A stretch of 64,000 nt of DNA from Bacteroidota bacterium. Its GTDB lineage: Bacteria; Bacteroidota; Bacteroidia; Chitinophagales; Chitinophagaceae. The position numbers and the translations under genes were made by a program. The stretch spans positions 1 through 64,000 of the forward strand of contig VGFT01000005.1 in the NCBI GenBank assembly GCA_016868775.1, in the 5' to 3' direction. Below are positions 51,510-59,446 of this stretch, in pieces. Within the stretch, counting starts at the first letter, position 1, and every line of letters begins with the position of its first letter. Under the pieces are notes generated by a model. The model had not been told where the DNA came from. It made no database searches and worked only from the letters and a program-made list of their open reading frames with translations.

Positions 51510-52238
51510 ATGATTAGCAAGGCCATCATCAAAGATATTCAAAATCTGGCCCACAAGGAGTCTCGTACTGAGCAGAGACTTTTTCTGGCCGAGGGAAATA
51601 AATGGGCAGAAGAGCTTCTGGCGCAAGCCCCGCAGCAAATTCGGGGGATTTATGCACTGAAGCATTGGATGGATGCCCATGCAACACAGGTAACGGGTCT
51701 TCCGGTGCAGGAGGTGGATGCGGTCATGATGAGCCGTTTGTCGCAGCGAAAAACACCTACCGAGGTATTAATCGTGGTCAAACAGTTTTCTCGGTCCCCG
51801 GAACCGGCACGGGAAGGGATTCACTTGGTTCTATCCACTATCCAAGATCCTGGCAATTTGGGCACGATCATCCGTACCGCGGATTGGTTCGGCGTGCGGC
51901 AGGTGGTATGTAGTCATGACTGTGCCGATCAATACAATCCGAAAGTCGTGCAGGCCACCATGTCCAGTTTGATCCGAGTGCCGGTGGTGTATGCGTCTCT
52001 TCCAGAATGGTTAGCTCAACAAAGTCACATTCGGAAATGGGCGGCTGTGTTGCATGGCGCTGACTACACGAAAGCGCGAGGCGATGGCATTCTAATGATG
52101 GGAAACGAATCCAAAGGGTTGTCGGAAGAGCTGCTCGCGCTGGCCACCGACACCATCACAATCCCCCGCATCGGAATGGCAGAATCCCTGAACGTATCGG
52201 TGGCCAGTGGGATTTTGCTCTCCCAGTTGACTCGTTGA
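51510..52238 (+). CDS. TrmH/SpoU family RNA 2'-O-methyltransferase
   Basis: 242 residues from ATG 51510. An N-terminal substrate-binding domain (TEQRLFLAEGNKWAEELL) precedes the SPOUT knot: STIQDPGNLGTIIRTADWFG (motif 1 with Asn and Arg), ILMMGNESKGLSEELL (motif 2) and ITIPRIGMAESLNVSVASGILL (motif 3). Target may be tRNA or rRNA. The start codon is only 12 nt from that of the divergent TamA-like gene, so its promoter must lie inside that gene's coding sequence. Confidence 0.93.
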   Translation: MISKAIIKDIQNLAHKESRTEQRLFLAEGNKWAEELLAQAPQQIRGIYALKHWMDAHATQVTGLPVQEVDAVMMSRLSQRKTPTEVLIVVKQFSRSPEPAREGIHLVLSTIQDPGNLGTIIRTADWFGVRQVVCSHDCADQYNPKVVQATMSSLIRVPVVYASLPEWLAQQSHIRKWAAVLHGADYTKARGDGILMMGNESKGLSEELLALATDTITIPRIGMAESLNVSVASGILLSQLTR

Positions 52239-52239
52239 C

Positions 52240-53493
52240 TCACCAAAAACGAATGGCCTCTACGGGTTTAATCCGACGCACTAGCCAGGAAGGAATCCAG
52301 GCGATGGCCAACGAAATAATTGTTGTTCCACCTAAAATGGCCAATACTTCCTCCCAGACGATTTTCACGGCAGCTCGATCCAGGTAATAGGCTTCCTCGG
52401 GGAGTCGAATAAAACCGGTACTTATTTGCACATAAAGCAGACCAAGTCCCAGCACCGTTCCAATCCCCAATCCCAGGGCCAAGATCCATCCGATTTGTCG
52501 AAGAAAAAGTTGCTGGATGCTGCTGTCAGGGGCGCCCAATGCTTTGAGTACGCCGATCATACGTACGCGTTCGAGTAACAGGATGAGCAAACAAGTAATT
52601 AAGTTGATGATCGCTACAGCAACCATGAGTGTGATCAGCAATACCCGGGTATTGTCCATCAAGGCAAGCCAATCAAAAATATTTGGAATTAAGCGGGTAA
52701 TCGGGGTAGGATCCCAAGTCTGTGGAAAATGTGCAAGCGCGAAAATTTCATTGGCCGTTTTCTCGGCTTGATGCGGATCATTCAACAGCAATTCGTAGCC
52801 TCCGATCTGGTCGGGCGGCCAGCCGTTGAGTTGTTGGATCAATCGAATATCGGCAAGGGCATACAGCCGGTCGTACTGTTCGATTCCGGTCTTAAAAATA
52901 CCTGCTATTTGAACTTTACGGGGACGAGGAGCTTGGTCGGTTTGCAGAAAATACAACAGCAAACTATCCCCCGCCGCAAGACCCAACCGGTTGGCTGTTT
53001 GTTGAGAAATGAGAATGCCGCGGCTAAACCCACTGTCCGGTAACGCGGGCGCACGCCCTTCCTTAAGAAAGGCCGGCAATTGGTTTTGAAAGAAGGATTG
53101 ATCGACGCCCTTGATCATTAGCCCTTCCATTTCCTCCTCCGTCTTCAATACGCCGTAGCGGGTAACAAAGGCATAGGCGGAGCGAACGTTTTTATTTTTT
53201 TGGACCGAATCGAACAGCGCTGGATCGTGCTGTATGGGAATCTCCTCAGATATGAGTGAGCGGGGGGCTTGGCGCTCCTGAATTCGAACATGCCCCCAAA
53301 ATCCGAAGACCTTTTCCCGGATGGCGTCCTGAAAACCATTCACCAAGCATACTGCAATAATCATTACGGCAACACTGATTGCGGTGGCAGTAATGGAAAT
53401 CCGCATGATAAAGCGGGCAAAGCTTCGTTGCGGGTTCCAGGCAATGCGCCGGGCCATGAACGAGATCAAAGAGAAGGACTTGGGCAAGGCCAT
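52240..53493 (-). CDS. FtsX-like ABC transporter permease (LolC/LolE type)
   Basis: 417 residues. Opens SFSLISFMARRIAWNPQRSF, then helix 1 (ISITATAISVAVMIIAVCLVNGF), a large periplasmic domain (about residues 60-260) and three C-terminal helices, ending IPSWLVRRIKPVEAIRFW. That is the MacB/LolE topology. LolCDE-type complexes pull lipoproteins from the inner membrane. No ATPase gene is adjacent, so the partner is elsewhere. It converges on the methyltransferase gene with one base between. Confidence 0.9.
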   Translation of the reverse strand: MALPKSFSLISFMARRIAWNPQRSFARFIMRISITATAISVAVMIIAVCLVNGFQDAIREKVFGFWGHVRIQERQAPRSLISEEIPIQHDPALFDSVQKNKNVRSAYAFVTRYGVLKTEEEMEGLMIKGVDQSFFQNQLPAFLKEGRAPALPDSGFSRGILISQQTANRLGLAAGDSLLLYFLQTDQAPRPRKVQIAGIFKTGIEQYDRLYALADIRLIQQLNGWPPDQIGGYELLLNDPHQAEKTANEIFALAHFPQTWDPTPITRLIPNIFDWLALMDNTRVLLITLMVAVAIINLITCLLILLLERVRMIGVLKALGAPDSSIQQLFLRQIGWILALGLGIGTVLGLGLLYVQISTGFIRLPEEAYYLDRAAVKIVWEEVLAILGGTTIISLAIAWIPSWLVRRIKPVEAIRFW

Positions 53494-53550
53494 GATGTTT
53501 ACTCAAAATTAGTCGACTAGGGGCTATATATTGGTTAATATTGTATTCCG

Positions 53551-54840
53551 ATGCGATTGAAATTTTTCGTGGTAACCTGTTTGGTGCTGGCCGGTTGCTT
53601 TACCCTGCTTGCTCAACCGACGGATACCTTGTACAGTACCAAGATTCGTTCCGTCAAAATTTTTCGCGTGGGCGATCCCGCCTCGTACCCGCTGCTGTAT
53701 TTGAATGCCAATGAACAATTGGAGTTGCATTTTGATGATCTGGACGGAGATGTAAAGTACTACTACTATTCCCTTCAGTTATGCAATGCCGATTGGCTGC
53801 CGGCTAACCTTACTCCTTTTGATTATTGGAAAGGGTTTCTTTCCAACCGCATCAGCACCTACCGCTTGTCGAACCTGGTACAAACCCGTTATACCCATTA
53901 CCAGGCGGTTTTTCCAGAGCGCAACAGCGGTCCCACGCGCGGCGGAAATTATCTGTTGCGGGTTTACCTGAACGACGATACCAACCGTATTGTCTTCACG
54001 CGGCGCCTTTTGGTGGTGAATAAAAAAGTATCCGTGGGCGGTACTGTATTGCAGGCTTTTCGGGGCGATTATTTTCAAACCCATCAACGCATTCAAGCCA
54101 CTGTTAACACCCAAGGATCGAACCTGCAAACACTTTCCCCCCAGGATCTCAAATTGACCATTGTGCAGAATTACAATTGGCCTTTGGCGCAGACCTTGGA
54201 CCGCCCTACGATCTATCGATCCAATTATTACGAGTACTCGGAGGAGGAAACCACCCGCTTTCCCGCCGGTAAGGAGTGGCGCTGGGTGGATCTTCGGAGC
54301 CTTCGCTTACGAAGCGAGCGGGTCAGCCGCATTGTGGACAGCGACACCAGCCGCCGCATCGATGTGTATGTGACCCCCGATGAAGACCGAGGCCGACAAG
54401 TTTATCTTTTTTATCGCGACCTCAATGGATTATTTCTCACCGAGAACCGCGACAATCCCAACCCCTGGTGGCAAAGTGAATATGCCTGGGTTCATTTCAC
54501 CTATATCCCCCCGGGAAATCGTCCGCTGGTCGGACAACGAGTGTTCCTTCAAGGGGAATTCTGTGGGTATCGACCCGGTCCGGGACACGAAATGATATTC
54601 AATGATTCCCTGGGTGTTTACGAGGGGAAATTTTACCTGAAGCAAGGTTTCTATAATTACCGATACTTGGCCGCGCCGGATCCCAATCCTCAACAGGTCA
54701 ACCCACGCGCCTCACCCATTGAAGGCGATTTTTGGGGAACCGAGAATCATTATCTGTTGCTTCTTTATTTCCGTCCGTTTGGGGCGCGTGCCGATGAACT
54801 CATCGGTGCCGCTGAGCTTCGTTCCAATTTCATGCGCTGA
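53551..54840 (+). CDS. Type IX secretion system plug protein (DUF5103)
   Basis: 429 residues. Signal peptide MRLKFFVVTCLVLAGCFTLLAQ. The segment YPLLYLNANEQLELHFDDLDGDVKYYYY-like opening, NADWLPANLTPFDYWKGF and YTHYQAVFPERN are signatures of DUF5103, now known as the T9SS plug protein that closes the SprA channel when no substrate is loaded. VHFTYIPPGNRPLVGQRVFL and NYRYLAAPDPN mark the later beta domains. It fits functionally with SprE at 16-19 kb. A TAATATTG box at 53536-53543 may be its promoter. Confidence 0.9.
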   Translation: MRLKFFVVTCLVLAGCFTLLAQPTDTLYSTKIRSVKIFRVGDPASYPLLYLNANEQLELHFDDLDGDVKYYYYSLQLCNADWLPANLTPFDYWKGFLSNRISTYRLSNLVQTRYTHYQAVFPERNSGPTRGGNYLLRVYLNDDTNRIVFTRRLLVVNKKVSVGGTVLQAFRGDYFQTHQRIQATVNTQGSNLQTLSPQDLKLTIVQNYNWPLAQTLDRPTIYRSNYYEYSEEETTRFPAGKEWRWVDLRSLRLRSERVSRIVDSDTSRRIDVYVTPDEDRGRQVYLFYRDLNGLFLTENRDNPNPWWQSEYAWVHFTYIPPGNRPLVGQRVFLQGEFCGYRPGPGHEMIFNDSLGVYEGKFYLKQGFYNYRYLAAPDPNPQQVNPRASPIEGDFWGTENHYLLLLYFRPFGARADELIGAAELRSNFMR

Positions 54841-54851
54841 TCACGATGCGT

Positions 54852-54859
54852 TATCTTTG
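54852..54859 (+). promoter_or_regulatory. -7 box (TATCTTTG) of the SRP RNA gene
   Basis: Exact TAnnTTTG ending 4 nt before the predicted 5' end of the SRP RNA. Because the RNA's end is fixed by structure, this calibrates the -7-to-start distance for the other promoters here. No strong -33 TTTG. Confidence 0.7.
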
Positions 54860-54863
54860 CTCC

Positions 54864-54957
54864 GGCAGGTCTTACACGACCAGCTCCTGCTGAACCCTCC
54901 CAGGGCCGGAAGGCAGCAAGAGTAGGTGGTTGAGCGGTGCGATGTAATCAGCCTGCC
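54864..54957 (+). ncRNA. ffs: Signal recognition particle RNA (4.5S-like, small type)
   Basis: About 94 nt folding into one long hairpin: GGCAGG at 54864 pairs with CCTGCC near 54957. The conserved apical domain has CTGAACCCTCCCAGGGCCGG and the GGAA tetraloop at 54907-54912, followed by GGCAGCAAGAG, the Ffh-binding region. It lacks an Alu domain, as in most Gram-negative bacteria. A T run at 54960-54966 acts as the terminator tail. It partners Ffh in co-translational membrane targeting. Confidence 0.92.
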
Positions 54958-54986
54958 ACTTTTTTTACACCTCTTTATCGTTTTAT

Positions 54987-55640
54987 ATGAAATTTTTCAT
55001 CGACACGGCCAATCTCTCGCAGATCCGGGAGGCGCATGAGTTGGGAATTTTGGATGGCGTTACCACCAATCCTTCCCTCATGGCCAAAGAAGGCATCAAA
55101 GGCGAGGCGGCAATTCTGTATCACTATAAGGCCATTTGTGAGATGGTCGATGGCGACATCAGCGCGGAAGTGATCAGCACCGACTATGCCTCCATTCTGG
55201 AGGAAGGAAAGAAGCTGGCCGCCATCCACCCGAACATTGTGGTCAAAGTTCCCATGATCAAGGATGGTATCAAAGCCATCAAATGGTTTTCCGATAACGG
55301 CATCAAGACCAATTGTACGTTGGTGTTCTCCGCCGGACAAGCCATCCTCGCCGCCAAAGCCGGGGCCACTTACCTTTCGCCCTTCATCGGCCGAATCGAT
55401 GACACCAATTGGGATGGCATCGACCTGATCGCGCAGATCGCCAATATTTATTCCATTCAGGGCTTTAAAACTCAGATCCTCGCCGCCTCCATCCGAAACG
55501 CATTGCACATCGTAAAATGTGCCGAAGCCGGAGCCGATGTCTGCACTTGTCCGCTGGACTCCATTCTCGGGTTGCTTAAGCATCCCCTCACCGATATCGG
55601 GTTGGCTAAGTTTTTGGAAGACGCCAAGAAAACTGTCTGA
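54987..55640 (+). CDS. fsa: Transaldolase, small FSA/TalC-like form
   Basis: 217 residues, typical for the short transaldolase family. Opens MKFFIDTANLSQIREAHELG; GVTTNPSLMAKEG, the Schiff-base Lys in VVKVPMIKDGIKA (about residue 86), and CTLVFSAGQAILAAKAGATYLSPFIGR are diagnostic. Works in the non-oxidative pentose phosphate pathway or as fructose-6-phosphate aldolase; sequence alone does not separate the two. A terminator follows. Confidence 0.94.
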   Translation: MKFFIDTANLSQIREAHELGILDGVTTNPSLMAKEGIKGEAAILYHYKAICEMVDGDISAEVISTDYASILEEGKKLAAIHPNIVVKVPMIKDGIKAIKWFSDNGIKTNCTLVFSAGQAILAAKAGATYLSPFIGRIDDTNWDGIDLIAQIANIYSIQGFKTQILAASIRNALHIVKCAEAGADVCTCPLDSILGLLKHPLTDIGLAKFLEDAKKTV

Positions 55641-55667
55641 TTCCTGGCCAATCGATCCATCGAAATA

Positions 55668-55694
55668 AAAAACCCCGGCAGATCCGGGGTTTTT
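55668..55694. terminator. Bidirectional terminator between transaldolase and glnN
   Basis: An 11-bp stem, A5 CCCCGG with CCGGGG T5, closes the loop CAGAT. It separates two convergent genes and suits both. Confidence 0.9.
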
Positions 55695-55708
55695 AGTGAT
55701 TACACTTT

Positions 55709-57898
55709 TTAGCGCAGGAATAACATCTCGCGGTATTTGGGAAGGTCCCACTCTCGGTCATCCACAATCAGTTCAAGTTTGTCTACCTGGTATCGGATCG
55801 CATCAAAATAGGCGTCCTTAATTTTTTCTTGGTAGGCGATCGCTTTTTCGCGGGTATCGCTCACGGCATTACAATCCTTGCGGGCTGCGATCATTTCCTC
55901 AACCAGCTGACTGATCTGATTCACATGCTCGGAGATCTTCGAGAGTAATGCGCTCTGGGTAGAAAAGGCGCTGTTGGAAAGTCCTGCTTCCTTTAAGCCA
56001 CGAATATTCTCCGTAAGCCGGCTTTGATAACGCAAGGCCGCAGGGATGATGTGGCTGTGCGCCAACTCTCCGATCATGCGGCTCTCGATCTGTACTTTCT
56101 TGATGTACTTCTCGAGTTCGATCTCGTGGCGAGCCTCCAGTTCTTCATGTGTGTAGATATGGTGGTCTTTGAACAGCTTCTTGGCTTTCTTGGTCACCAT
56201 GGCATCCAGCGCGCGAGGGGTGGTCTTGATGTTCTCCAATCCGCGTTTGGCCGCTTCTTTTTCCCAGGCCTCGCTGTACCCATCGCCTTCGAACAGCACC
56301 CGCTCGCTGTCTACGATATACTGACGGATCACATGCATCAATGCGATCTCCTTCTTTTCCCCTTGCTCCATGTATGCGTCCACTTCCTTCTTGAACTGCT
56401 TGAGGGTATCGGCCATGATGGTGTTGAGCACGGTCATGGGATTGGCACAATTGGCCGTAGAACCCACGGCGCGGAATTCAAATTTGTTGCCGGTAAAAGC
56501 AAAGGGAGAGGTACGGTTGCGGTCGGTATTGTCCATGAGCAATTCGGGAATGCTCTTGTGGATGTCGATCTTCAGTAAACTTTCATCGGTTTCATCCATT
56601 TTTTCGGAGACCCGTTCTTTTACGTCATTGAGGACTTTGCTCAGGTATTGTCCGATGAAAACCGAAATGATCGCAGGGGGCGCCTCATTGGCACCTAGGC
56701 GGTGATCGTTGGGAGCCGATGCGATGGACGCACGGAGGATATCGGCATGGTCGTGTACGGCCTTGATGGTATTCACAAAGAAGGCCAGGAACATCAGGTT
56801 GGTCTTGGGCGTTTTACCCGGGGCCAGCAAATTCACACCTGTATCGGTGGCCATGCTCCAGTTGTTGTGCTTGCCACTTCCGTTGATGCCCGCAAATGGT
56901 TTCTCGTGTAACAACACCCGCAGGCCATGGCGACGTGCCACGCGGTCCATTACATCCATTAACAAAGAGTTGTGATCAACGGCAACACTCACCTCCTCAA
57001 AGATGGGTGCACACTCGAACTGCGCCGGAGCCACCTCGTTGTGTCGGGTGCGAAGCGGGATGCCCAGTTTATAGGATTCGGCTTCGAAGTCGCGCATGTA
57101 CGCATAGATCCGTTCGGGGATGGATCCAAAATAATGATCCTCCAGCTGCTGATTTTTGGCCGAGCTCTGTCCGAATACCGTGCGTCCCGTCATTACCAAG
57201 TCCGGACGCGCATTGAACATATTCTCATCGATCAAAAAATATTCCTGTTCCCAACCCAAGGTGGGCGTAACCTTAGATACATTTCTGTCGAAATAATGAC
57301 AAACATCCACCGCAGCCTTGTTAATAGCCTCAACTGATTTCAACATGGGAGCTTTGTAATCGAGCGATTCTCCGGTGTAGGAGACAAAGATGGTCGGAAT
57401 GCAAAGAGTTTTTCCCGACCCGATCTCCATAATAAAGGCAGGAGAGGAGGGATCCCAAGCCGTGTAACCGCGTGCTTCAAAAGTGGCACGGAGTCCGCCG
57501 CTCGGAAACGAAGACGCATCCGGCTCCTGCTGAATCAACGCATCACCCTCGAACTGCTCAATCGGAGTTCCATCGCTCTTTAAGGTAAAAAAGGAATCGT
57601 GCTTCTCCGCTGTCGTACCCGTCAGCGGCTGAAACCAATGGGTGTAGTGCGTAACTCCCTTGGTCTCCGCCCAAGCCCGGATGCCGTTGGCAATCTGGTT
57701 GGCCATGGACCGATCGATCTTCTGACTCGCCTTGATCGAAGCCGCCAAACTCTTGTAAGCTTCATCGCTCAAAAACTCCCGAGCCGTTTTCAGGGTAAAG
57801 ACATTAGACCCAAAAATGGCCGTGATCTTGGTGGAACCCTCCACATTGACATCGCCCTTTCCGGATAAGGAATGAATCGCATTGTAACGAAGTGTCAT
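55709..57898 (-). CDS. glnN: Glutamine synthetase type III
   Basis: 729 residues, the large GSIII form widespread in Bacteroidota. Makes glutamine from glutamate, ammonia and ATP. The GSIII N-terminal domain has VNVEGSTKITAIFGSNVFTL; catalytic segments include TPTLGWEQEYFLID, RHNEVAPAQFECAPIFEE, GINGSGKHNNWSM and NRTSPFAFTGNKFEFRAVGS. A long helical C-terminal region (about residues 560-700) is specific to type III. Start ATG 57898 gives the standard N-terminus. No PII gene is adjacent. Confidence 0.96.
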   Translation of the reverse strand: MTLRYNAIHSLSGKGDVNVEGSTKITAIFGSNVFTLKTAREFLSDEAYKSLAASIKASQKIDRSMANQIANGIRAWAETKGVTHYTHWFQPLTGTTAEKHDSFFTLKSDGTPIEQFEGDALIQQEPDASSFPSGGLRATFEARGYTAWDPSSPAFIMEIGSGKTLCIPTIFVSYTGESLDYKAPMLKSVEAINKAAVDVCHYFDRNVSKVTPTLGWEQEYFLIDENMFNARPDLVMTGRTVFGQSSAKNQQLEDHYFGSIPERIYAYMRDFEAESYKLGIPLRTRHNEVAPAQFECAPIFEEVSVAVDHNSLLMDVMDRVARRHGLRVLLHEKPFAGINGSGKHNNWSMATDTGVNLLAPGKTPKTNLMFLAFFVNTIKAVHDHADILRASIASAPNDHRLGANEAPPAIISVFIGQYLSKVLNDVKERVSEKMDETDESLLKIDIHKSIPELLMDNTDRNRTSPFAFTGNKFEFRAVGSTANCANPMTVLNTIMADTLKQFKKEVDAYMEQGEKKEIALMHVIRQYIVDSERVLFEGDGYSEAWEKEAAKRGLENIKTTPRALDAMVTKKAKKLFKDHHIYTHEELEARHEIELEKYIKKVQIESRMIGELAHSHIIPAALRYQSRLTENIRGLKEAGLSNSAFSTQSALLSKISEHVNQISQLVEEMIAARKDCNAVSDTREKAIAYQEKIKDAYFDAIRYQVDKLELIVDDREWDLPKYREMLFLR

Positions 57899-58058
57899 GG
57901 ATAAAATTTTGGTAAAAAAACGAAAATAATGCGGTTTTTGAGGGTGTTTCGACTCTAATGTGGATTATTTGATAAAAAAATGCAGTTTTTTTAGGCATAA
58001 GCCAAAAAAACGCGGCTAATACCCAAAATAAATCCATATTATAAAAAAAATGTAATTA
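57899..58058. other. AT-rich intergenic region with T7/A7 hairpins
   Basis: 160 nt upstream of glnN. TTTTTTTAGGC (57986-57996), a 4-nt loop and GCCAAAAAAA (58001-58010) form a weak hairpin that could end transcripts of the broken membrane-protein gene. A7 TGCAG T7 at 57974-57992 is an overlapping alternative. A near-match TATTTTCG (minus strand, 57928-57921) is a possible glnN -7 box. Confidence 0.4.
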
Positions 58059-59326
58059 TTATTTAAATATACATAACAAGTTGCTCCAATTAATGGTGGC
58101 CAGAAGCGGGGTGAAGAGGGGTATTAGGACGATGCTTCGGTATCGAACGATGGCGCCTAAGTTATTGATAAAAAAGCCTATTAGAATCATTACCGAGATT
58201 GAAAATACAAGTAAACTGTAATCGATGGGTTGTCCGGGCCAGGGGTTGAGTTTGTCGCGAAACCGTAACCAGAGCAAAAGGAGGAGACCCCATAACAAAA
58301 CCCTCCAAAAAGGCGGCAAGGGAAAGCAAGTGGCGAACGTTGCTAAAATGGGGACGGGTTAGAGCCAGGTCCATACTTTGGGGTAGGTTTCTCAGAAAGC
58401 CCTGTGGGGTGGGTTCCAGGGGCTTTACCGTCAGGGAGCTTTTCCCGCCTTTCAGTTGGAGGAATTCCCGTTGTTTTTGGGCAACGGCTTCGGGGAGGTT
58501 CAGCCGTGGCCTGATTGCAGGGCTAAAAAAGAATAGCAGCAAGCAAAGGGTGTACAGGCCAATTCCCATCCAGATTTTTTTTTGTTGGGAAGCGTTCAAG
58601 CAAAAACCAGAGCGTTAAAGCCGGCAGCAGGGCCAATAGGAGGTGGTTGCGAAACACCAGCAGCAGCAGCAGGCCCAGGAACAGGACAAGGATCCGTTTC
58701 ACAGTCCATCGCTTTTCCTGAAAGGAAAAATAGAGGGAGTAGGTGATGAGTCCGAGTGCAGTAAGCAGAATTCCTTCTTTATGAATGCCGCTGGTCCAGA
58801 AGAGGACGGAGGGTAATAGGACCACGGAAACGGCCACGGCAATCTTTTGTGTATGGAAGTGGTTGGCGAGAACGCGGTAAAAGCAAATCAGTCCGATCAA
58901 TCCCAAAAAATTATAAAAAAGCACATTCACAAAGTAGTACCCGCCGGTGATCAGGTTCAGGATCGCCAGGCCTTTGATCAGGGCATTTCCTTTTAGGTCG
59001 TTCCAATAGAAGTCATGAGTGCCCAACAGATTCCATTTTCCGTTGTCATAGGGGTTATAAATCAACTCCGAAATAAAATGAATTGGATCATGTAAAAGCA
59101 GCATTTCTTCTTGTAACCCACCGGCGTGAAAAGCCCAGGTATCCCGCATGTTTCCTGTACCGGCGTAAAAGACGCCCAGCCAACCATAAAAAATTCCCAC
59201 CGCGACTTTCAAGAAGAAGACGAGGATGAGTTGTGTTTGGGTCAGACCCGCCGCGCGAAAAAAACGAATCCTTGTTATCGCCCAGCTAAGGGCAATCAGG
59301 TAACCGATAAAAAGGATTGTTACCAA
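58059..59326 (-). pseudogene. Polytopic membrane protein gene broken by two frameshifts
   Basis: Three overlapping frames together encode one membrane protein of about 420 residues. Frame one starts at TTG 59326 (VTILFIGYLIALSWAITRIR) and ends at 58523. It should pass into a second frame at the A9 run (58575-58583): with 8 A's it reads FPTKKIWMGIGLYTLCLLLFF. A second single-base shift near 58315-58325 is needed to reach the last frame (PPFWRVLLWGLLLLLW), ending AIVRYRSIVLIPLF and a stop at 58059. About ten hydrophobic helices, with GTHDFYWNDLKGNALIKG and LFWTSGIHKEG loops, suggest a GT-C-like or polymerase-like membrane enzyme; family not recognised. Confidence 0.72.
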
Positions 59327-59411
59327 TTTTCAATTTGCGTCGAAAATAATCAACCTGTGGAATTGTCAGTAATGCGTTGAGAAGTTCCTCGTCACCCTAA
59401 AAGTCAGTCAT

Positions 59412-59419
59412 TAATTTTG
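59412..59419 (+). promoter_or_regulatory. -7 box (TAATTTTG) for purL
   Basis: Exact TAnnTTTG match 27 nt before the purL ATG, giving a leader of about 20 nt. No clear -33 box. Confidence 0.5.
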
Positions 59420-59446
59420 TAACCCGAATCCAATCCCCCCCGATTC

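Noticed and set aside
54975-55751. 258-codon open frame antisense to the transaldolase gene
   Set aside because: Explained entirely by the high-confidence transaldolase on the other strand, and it runs through the terminator at 55668-55694.
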